From Trueperaceae bacterium (lineage in GTDB: Bacteria; Deinococcota; Deinococci; Deinococcales; Trueperaceae), in NCBI GenBank assembly GCA_007130355.1, contig SLSQ01000139.1, positions 1 to 9,953 of the forward strand: 9,953 nt of DNA. The letters are read 5' to 3'. Position numbers and translations under genes: made by a program. The notes under the pieces are model-generated. The model saw only the letters and a program-made list of their open reading frames with translations, ran no database searches and had not been told where the DNA came from. Below are positions 6,290 through 9,953 of this stretch, in pieces (position 1 is the first letter of the stretch; every line of letters begins with the position of its first letter).

Positions 6290-7435
6290 GTGCCCATGAC
6301 CCCTTGGCTCCGTAGAGCCGCGATCCCCTTGGCGGGACCGCTGCTGCTCGCCGGATGCGATTTCGCGGGGCTGCAGTCCACCCTCGATCCGGCGGGGCCG
6401 ATCGCGCAAGCCCAGTTGGATCTCTTCATGTGGTCGTACTGGCTCAGCTGGATCGTGATCGTTGCCGTCTTCGGAGTCCTCGCGTACGTGCTGCTGCGCT
6501 TTCGGCGGCGCGCGTCCGATCCCGACCGTATCCCGTCCCAGTTCCACGGCAGCACGAAGCTCGAGATCGGGCTCACCATCATCCCCGTGGTCATCGTGAT
6601 CCTGGTGGCCGTCCCGACGGTCCGCACGATCTGGGAGACCGAGGTGCGGGTCGTGCCCGAAGAGGGCGACGTGATCGTGAACGTGACCGGGTACCAGTGG
6701 TGGTGGCGGTTCGAATATCCGGAGCACGGGGTCGTGACCGCGAACGAGATGCACATCCCCGTCGACCGACGCGTGATCGTGAACCTCGAATCGGCCGACG
6801 TGCTGCACGCCTTCTGGGTGCCGCGCCTCGCCGGCAAGCGGGATCTGATCCCGAACCAGAACAACCAGCTCTGGTTCAGCGCCGACGAGACCGGCGAGTA
6901 CTACGGTCAGTGCGCCGAGCTCTGCCTGGGGGCGCACGCCTACATGAAGTTCCGCGTGCACGTCGTCGAGGACGAACGCTTCGACGCCTGGGTCGACGCC
7001 TTCGAGGCGCCGTCGGCGCTTCCGGCCTCCGACGACCCGAGGGTTCAGCGCGGCCGCGACCTGTTCGCGACCAAGGGCTGCAGCACCTGCCACACCATCC
7101 AGGACTACCGGGGCGAGGTTCCGGTCGGCAGCTCCGACTTCCCGAACCTCACGAACTTCGGCCTGCGCACCTCGCTGGCGGCGGGCGTGGTCGACAACAC
7201 GCAGGAGAACCTCGAGACCTGGCTCCGGGATCCGCAGATCTTCAAGCCCGGAAACTACATGCCGAAGGTGTGGCGCGAGGACGATCCGGACGCGGACGAG
7301 GAGATCGCGGCGGTCGCGGCCTACCTGCTGAGCCTCGGCTCCGACGCCGAGGAGCTGGCGTTCGCGTCGGGCGGCACGGACGACGTGCAGGCGTTCCGCG
7401 CCGCGGCGACGGGAGGCGACGATGGCGATCGGTAG
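6290..7435 (+). CDS. ctaC: Cytochrome c oxidase subunit II with fused cytochrome c domain (caa3 type), predicted lipoprotein
   Basis: Subunit II takes electrons and passes them through the CuA centre to haem a of subunit I. The 381-residue product starts with a signal peptide ending in the lipobox LLAG-C (C23), so it is probably lipid-anchored after cleavage. Two membrane helices follow (about 46-69 and 90-112), the second preceded by E92, which matches the K-channel entry glutamate. YQWWWRF (135-141) is the aromatic electron-entry patch. CuA ligands are H173, C208, E210, C212, H216 and M219. A C-terminal mono-haem cytochrome c domain (about 245-350) has CSTCH at 264-268 and the probable axial M324 in NYMP. 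GTG at 6290 is preferred over ATG at 6296 because it lies eight bases after TAGGAGG. The gene overlaps ctaD by 14 bases. The fused cytochrome c identifies the enzyme as a cytochrome c oxidase rather than a quinol oxidase. Confidence 0.97.
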   Translation: MPMTPWLRRAAIPLAGPLLLAGCDFAGLQSTLDPAGPIAQAQLDLFMWSYWLSWIVIVAVFGVLAYVLLRFRRRASDPDRIPSQFHGSTKLEIGLTIIPVVIVILVAVPTVRTIWETEVRVVPEEGDVIVNVTGYQWWWRFEYPEHGVVTANEMHIPVDRRVIVNLESADVLHAFWVPRLAGKRDLIPNQNNQLWFSADETGEYYGQCAELCLGAHAYMKFRVHVVEDERFDAWVDAFEAPSALPASDDPRVQRGRDLFATKGCSTCHTIQDYRGEVPVGSSDFPNLTNFGLRTSLAAGVVDNTQENLETWLRDPQIFKPGNYMPKVWREDDPDADEEIAAVAAYLLSLGSDAEELAFASGGTDDVQAFRAAATGGDDGDR

Positions 7436-9326
7436 GCAAGCGGCTCCGGCCGTGTCGGACGGAACGATCTTCAAGCGGCCGACCTGGACCCGCGGGATCG
7501 GCAGCTGGATCACGACCATCGACCACAAGCGGCTCGGGATCCTCTACATCCTCTCGAGCTTCCTGTTCATGGGATTGGCCAGCGTCGAGGCGTTCATCAT
7601 TCGCCTCCAGCTCATGGCGCCGAACCAACAGCTGGTCAGCCCGGACGCGTTCAACCAGCTGTTCACGATGCACGGCGTGACGATGGTGTTCCTCGCGATC
7701 ATGCCGTTGGGCACGGGGCTCGCGAACTACTTCGTTCCGCTCCTCATCGGGGCGCGCGACCTGGCGTTCCCACGCCTGAACGCGTTCGGCTACTGGGTCT
7801 ACATCCTCGGCGGACTGTTCATCTACAGCAGCTTCTTCCTCGGCGGCGCCCCGGACGTCGGCTGGTTCGCCTACGCGCCGCTGACGTCGCTCAGCAACAA
7901 CCCCGGCCCTGGGACCGACTTCTACATGCTCGGCCTCACGATCACCGGGATCGGCACGCTGGTGACGGCGATGAACCTGATCGTCACCATCATCAGCATG
8001 CGCGCCCCCGGCATGACGATGATGCGGATGCCGGTGTTCGTGTGGATGATGCTGATCACCTCGTTCCTGATCATCTTCGCCTTCCCGCCGCTGACGATCG
8101 CGATGGTGCAGGTGATCTTCGACCGCACCTTCGGCACGCTCTTCTACGTACCCGAGGCGGGCGGCCTGCCGATCCTCTGGCAGCACCTGTTCTGGATCTT
8201 CGGGCACCCCGAGGTGTACATCATCATCCTGCCGGCGTTCGGCGTGATCTCCGAGATCATCCCGACCTTCAGCCGCAAGCCGCTCTTCGGCTACCCGGTG
8301 ATGATCCTCTCGGGCATCTTCATCGGCTTCATGGGCTTCGCGGTGTGGGCGCACCACATGTTCACCACCGGCCTCGGCCCGGTCGCGAACACCGCCTTCA
8401 GCCTCACCAGCTTCGTGATCGGGATCCCGACCGGCGTGAAGGTCTTCAACTGGGTCGGCACCATGTGGGGCGGGGCGATCCGCTTCACCGTCCCGATGCT
8501 CTACTCGATCGCCTTCCTGTTCATGTTCGTGCTCGGCGGCATCACCGGGATCATGCTGGCGATGCCGCCGTTCGACGCGCAGGCCCACGACAGCTACTTC
8601 GTCGTCGCGCACTTCCACTACGTGATGGGCGGCGGGGCGCTCTTCGCCTTCTTCGCGGCCGTCTACTACTGGTTCCCGAAGATGACCGGCAAGATGATCT
8701 CGGAGCGCATCGGCAAGATCGCCTTCGCCTTCTTCTTCGTCGGCTTCAACATGATCTTCATGCCGCAGCACTTCGTCGGCCTCCTGGGCATGCCGCGCCG
8801 GGTGCAGACGTACGACGAGGGCTTCGGCTTCGAGATCTGGAACCTGATCTCGAGCTCCGGCACCTTCGTGATGGGCTTCGGGATGATCCTGATCCTGCTC
8901 AGCGTCATCTGGGCGTTCAAGAACGGCGCGCCGGCCGGAAACGACCCGTGGGACGGCCGCACGCTCGAATGGACCACCACCAGCCCGCCGGCGCACTACA
9001 ACTTCGCCGTGCAGCCGGTCGCGCTCGACCGCGACGCGTTCTGGGCCCAGAAGCACCCCGAGCTGGCCCACGCCGACGATCCCGCGCTCTACGACCACGA
9101 CTACGACGCCGGCGGCATCCACATGCCCGGGCAGTCGTGGTACCCGTTCCTGATGTCGCTCTTCATCGTCATCGGCGCCTACGGGATCCTGTACCAGAAC
9201 TTCGTCCTGGCCGCGCTCATGGGCGTACTGGTCACCTTCACCACCTACGGGTGGGCGTTCGAAGGGGTGGGCGGCTACCACGTGCACCCGGACGAACACG
9301 AGTCCCAGGAAGGAGCGACCGACTGA
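7422..9326 (+). CDS. ctaD: Cytochrome c oxidase subunit I (haem-copper, A1 family)
   Basis: This is the catalytic membrane subunit that reduces O2 to water at the haem a3-CuB centre and pumps protons. The 634-residue product shows all key residues: haem a ligands H84 and H399; haem a3 ligand H397; CuB ligands H262, H311 and H312; and Y266, the partner of the His-Tyr cross-link, in HPEVY. The D-channel is present (NYF...ARDLAFPRLN with its Asp and both Asn, plus E264), as are K-channel K340 and the Mg-site H389/D390. E264 in GHPEV marks the A1 subtype. After the 12-helix core come a His/Asp-rich segment (536-568), two further hydrophobic stretches and a charged tail, as in long Gram-positive CtaD proteins. 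The start ATG at 7422 follows GGGAGG by five bases, and that site lies inside ctaC. The stop shares one base with the ctaE start. Confidence 0.98.
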   Translation: MAIGRQAAPAVSDGTIFKRPTWTRGIGSWITTIDHKRLGILYILSSFLFMGLASVEAFIIRLQLMAPNQQLVSPDAFNQLFTMHGVTMVFLAIMPLGTGLANYFVPLLIGARDLAFPRLNAFGYWVYILGGLFIYSSFFLGGAPDVGWFAYAPLTSLSNNPGPGTDFYMLGLTITGIGTLVTAMNLIVTIISMRAPGMTMMRMPVFVWMMLITSFLIIFAFPPLTIAMVQVIFDRTFGTLFYVPEAGGLPILWQHLFWIFGHPEVYIIILPAFGVISEIIPTFSRKPLFGYPVMILSGIFIGFMGFAVWAHHMFTTGLGPVANTAFSLTSFVIGIPTGVKVFNWVGTMWGGAIRFTVPMLYSIAFLFMFVLGGITGIMLAMPPFDAQAHDSYFVVAHFHYVMGGGALFAFFAAVYYWFPKMTGKMISERIGKIAFAFFFVGFNMIFMPQHFVGLLGMPRRVQTYDEGFGFEIWNLISSSGTFVMGFGMILILLSVIWAFKNGAPAGNDPWDGRTLEWTTTSPPAHYNFAVQPVALDRDAFWAQKHPELAHADDPALYDHDYDAGGIHMPGQSWYPFLMSLFIVIGAYGILYQNFVLAALMGVLVTFTTYGWAFEGVGGYHVHPDEHESQEGATD

Positions 9327-9949
9327 TGGCCGCGCACGCACCGGCCCAGGCGGCCGAAGCCGCTGCCTCCACCGGACACGGCTGGCGCAGCAGCAAGATG
9401 CCCGACATCAAGCTGCTGATGTGGCTCTTCCTCGCCTCCGACTGCATGTTCTTCGGGTCGCTGATCGGGACCTACCTGATCTACAAGGACCGAAGCCTGG
9501 TGGGGCCGTACCCGCTCGACATCTTCGACATCCCGCTCACCACGGTCAGCACCTTCGTGCTGCTCATGAGCTCGTTCCTGATGGTGATCGCGCTCCACGC
9601 CCTGCGTCAGAACAACATCGGCGGCTTCCGCCTCTGGACCTCGGGCGTGGCGTTCTTCGGATCGATCTTCCTCGGGTTCCAGATCTACGAGTTCCGGCAC
9701 TTCGTCGACATGGGGCTCACCCTGACCGGAAGCCTGTTCGGCACCACCTTCTACGTGCTCACCGGAACGCACGGCGTGCACGTCGCGATCGGCGTGCTCT
9801 GGCTGGTGTCGATCGTGGTCGCGAGCTACATTCGTCCGTGGACGAAGAAGGACGACGTCTACCTCGAGGTCGCCGGTCTGTACTGGCACTTCGTGGACAT
9901 CGTCTGGATCGTCATCTTCACCCTCGTCTACCTCGTGGACTTCGTCTGA
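9326..9949 (+). CDS. ctaE: Cytochrome c oxidase subunit III (short, five-helix form)
   Basis: Subunit III is a haem-free membrane protein that stabilises subunit I and supports proton uptake. The 207-residue product has a polar Ala-rich N-terminus (1-24), then about five membrane helices. Family signatures are FQIYEF with the conserved glutamate E122, TGTHGVHVAIG, and a final YWHFVDIVW. It lacks the first two helices of mitochondrial-type subunit III, which fits the two extra C-terminal helices carried by ctaD. ATG at 9326 overlaps the ctaD stop as TGATG, with AGGAAGGAG ten bases upstream inside ctaD, so coupling is likely. Only four bases remain after its stop, so whether a subunit IV gene follows is unknown. 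Confidence 0.96.
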   Translation: MAAHAPAQAAEAAASTGHGWRSSKMPDIKLLMWLFLASDCMFFGSLIGTYLIYKDRSLVGPYPLDIFDIPLTTVSTFVLLMSSFLMVIALHALRQNNIGGFRLWTSGVAFFGSIFLGFQIYEFRHFVDMGLTLTGSLFGTTFYVLTGTHGVHVAIGVLWLVSIVVASYIRPWTKKDDVYLEVAGLYWHFVDIVWIVIFTLVYLVDFV

Positions 9950-9953
9950 GGCG

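Noticed and set aside
2980..6315. 1111-codon plus-strand open frame spanning degV and yifB in another frame
   Set aside because: It is Arg/Pro/Ala-rich shadow sequence overlapping two well-supported genes in a different frame.
5063..7528. Very long open frame (821 codons) on the minus strand across yifB and ctaC
   Set aside because: It lies antisense to two secure genes, has no recognisable domain, is of Arg/Asp/Val-rich low complexity and is explained by GC-biased codon positions.
7242..9341. Long minus-strand open frame (699 codons) antisense to ctaD
   Set aside because: Its translation is extremely rich in Asp, Glu, Arg and His, typical of the antisense of a hydrophobic membrane protein gene; no start context or domain supports it.
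1..9953. Mobile elements, CRISPR arrays, tRNA or rRNA genes, defence or toxin-antitoxin systems
   Set aside because: I saw no transposase or integrase motifs, regularly spaced repeats, cloverleaf-like sequence or toxin/antitoxin pairs; the window looks like ordinary core genome.

Overview
This is a very GC-rich bacterial window with eight complete genes and one partial gene, packed tightly, with GTG and TTG starts alongside ATG. The best guess for the host is an aerobic bacterium of a GC-rich, Gram-positive-like lineage, for example Chloroflexota (Limnocylindria-like) or an actinobacterial relative. The guess rests on base composition, the Gram-positive style of the oxidase (lipoprotein subunit II fused to cytochrome c, long subunit I, short subunit III) and the style of the proteins. 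No phylogenetic marker is present, so the assignment is tentative.

Left part (1-2659): a divergent pair of amino-acid biosynthesis genes. On the minus strand proB (glutamate 5-kinase, first step of proline synthesis) is followed, with an ATGA stop/start overlap, by a small DUF4345-like membrane protein that runs off the left edge. On the plus strand lies asd (aspartate-semialdehyde dehydrogenase, entry to Lys/Thr/Met synthesis). The 97-base gap between them holds two back-to-back -10-like elements; proB appears to lack a Shine-Dalgarno sequence and may be leaderless.

Middle part (2676-6079): a minus-strand YdcF/DUF218 membrane-anchored protein converges on asd and diverges from a DegV-family lipid-binding protein. 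A YifB/ComM-type AAA+ protein (Mg-chelatase family) follows. The degV leader and the degV-yifB gap contain several clear inverted repeats. The strongest is a 12-base perfect dyad (16 pairs with one wobble) that ends four bases before the yifB start codon.

Right part (6080-9949): after a 210-base promoter-bearing gap comes a tight ctaC-ctaD-ctaE operon for a caa3-type (A1-family) haem-copper cytochrome c oxidase. Subunit II is a predicted lipoprotein with the CuA site and a fused C-terminal cytochrome c domain. Subunit I carries all the haem, CuB and proton-channel residues. Subunit III is the short form. The genes overlap or nearly overlap, which suggests translational coupling and fixed stoichiometry. 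The operon may continue past the right edge (subunit IV, haem A synthesis or assembly genes), but that is not visible.

All the genes belong to known families and I see no undescribed system. The points worth checking are mostly non-coding: the dyad over the yifB start, a possible alternative-pairing leader upstream of degV, and the compact divergent promoters.
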